Shown: positions 5,242 through 5,256 of the stretch, one piece after another
Layout: the number at the start of each line of letters is the position of its first letter
How positions within the stretch are numbered: the stretch's first letter is position 1
Source: Bacteroidota bacterium
GTDB lineage: Bacteria > Bacteroidota > Kryptoniia > Kryptoniales > JAKASW01
DNA: 5,256 nt
Direction of reading: 5' to 3'
NCBI GenBank assembly: GCA_021796055.1
Contig: JAJYOS010000517.1
Span: forward strand, 1 to 5,256
Made by a program: the position numbers and the translations under genes
The notes under the pieces: generated by a model
What the model was told of the DNA's origin: nothing
The model's input: the letters and a program-made list of their open reading frames with translations, nothing else
Databases searched by the model: none

Positions 5242-5256
5242 TTCAACAGCCTGCTA
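5242..5256 (-). repeat. Right inverted repeat of the IS5-type element
   Basis: TTCAACAGCCTGCTA, the exact complement of 4155-4169. It ends on the last base of the window, so the target duplication and the rest of the interrupted regulator cannot be seen. Confidence 0.88.

Larger units (their letters stand above)
4155..5256 (-). mobile_element. IS5-type insertion sequence, internally deleted
   Basis: The element is bounded by perfect 15-bp inverted repeats, TAGCAGGCTGTTGAA at 4155-4169 and its complement at 5242-5256. If the outer CTA belongs to a target duplication (4154-4156 and 5254-5256), the element proper is about 1.1 kb with GCAGGCTGTTGAA ends. It contains one transposase gene, now broken, reading right to left, with about 160 bases between the transposase stop and the left repeat. 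Elements with this transposase type are usually about 1.4 kb, in line with the loss of roughly 0.3 kb from the gene. Since both ends survive, it could still be mobilised by a related transposase supplied elsewhere. It is inserted in an AraC-family gene. Confidence 0.85.

Overview
The window looks like a recombination-scarred accessory region next to a tRNA-Leu gene in a bacterial chromosome. All host genes lie on the minus strand. The truncated AraC-family regulator (3649-4154) has the sequence style typical of Bacteroidota and the wider FCB group, and the tRNA gene does not encode its CCA end. I infer a member of that group, but the evidence is thin because much of the DNA here is mobile or foreign.

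Layout from left to right. Positions 1-665 hold no intact gene. The only recognisable piece is the last ~45 codons of an aldo/keto reductase (169-312, minus); 313-665 is unassigned and probably decayed. Positions 666-2120 (minus) encode an intact 484-residue Fic-domain protein with an AbiEi-like N-terminal region. Between it and the next gene (2121-2370) lie several degenerate copies of an ATTTTCCAC motif, two pairs of them exactly 31 bp apart. They overlap the best promoter candidate for the Fic gene and also resemble the end repeats of IS21-family elements. Positions 2371-2799 (minus) encode a small protein with two membrane segments and a cytoplasmic tail, reminiscent of SieB-type superinfection exclusion proteins. 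An apparently complete IS200-type element follows (about 2821-3395; tnpA 2902-3330, plus; a hairpin near each end). It sits between that small gene and tRNA-Leu(CAA) at 3404-3490 (minus).

Upstream of the tRNA is the C-terminal half of an AraC-family regulator (3649-4154, minus). It was cut by an IS5-type element (4155-5256) whose 15-bp inverted repeats are intact but whose transposase has a large internal deletion and a second frame-breaking lesion. The window ends exactly at the outer end of this element, so the 5' half of the regulator probably lies just beyond.

How it may fit together: the tRNA-Leu 3' side carries two possible phage-defence or toxin-type genes (membrane exclusion-like protein and AbiEi-like/Fic fusion), a partial copy of the tRNA anticodon arm, and several IS elements. 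This is what a small, eroded integration hotspot would look like. The defence role is inference from domain types and context, not demonstrated by the sequence.
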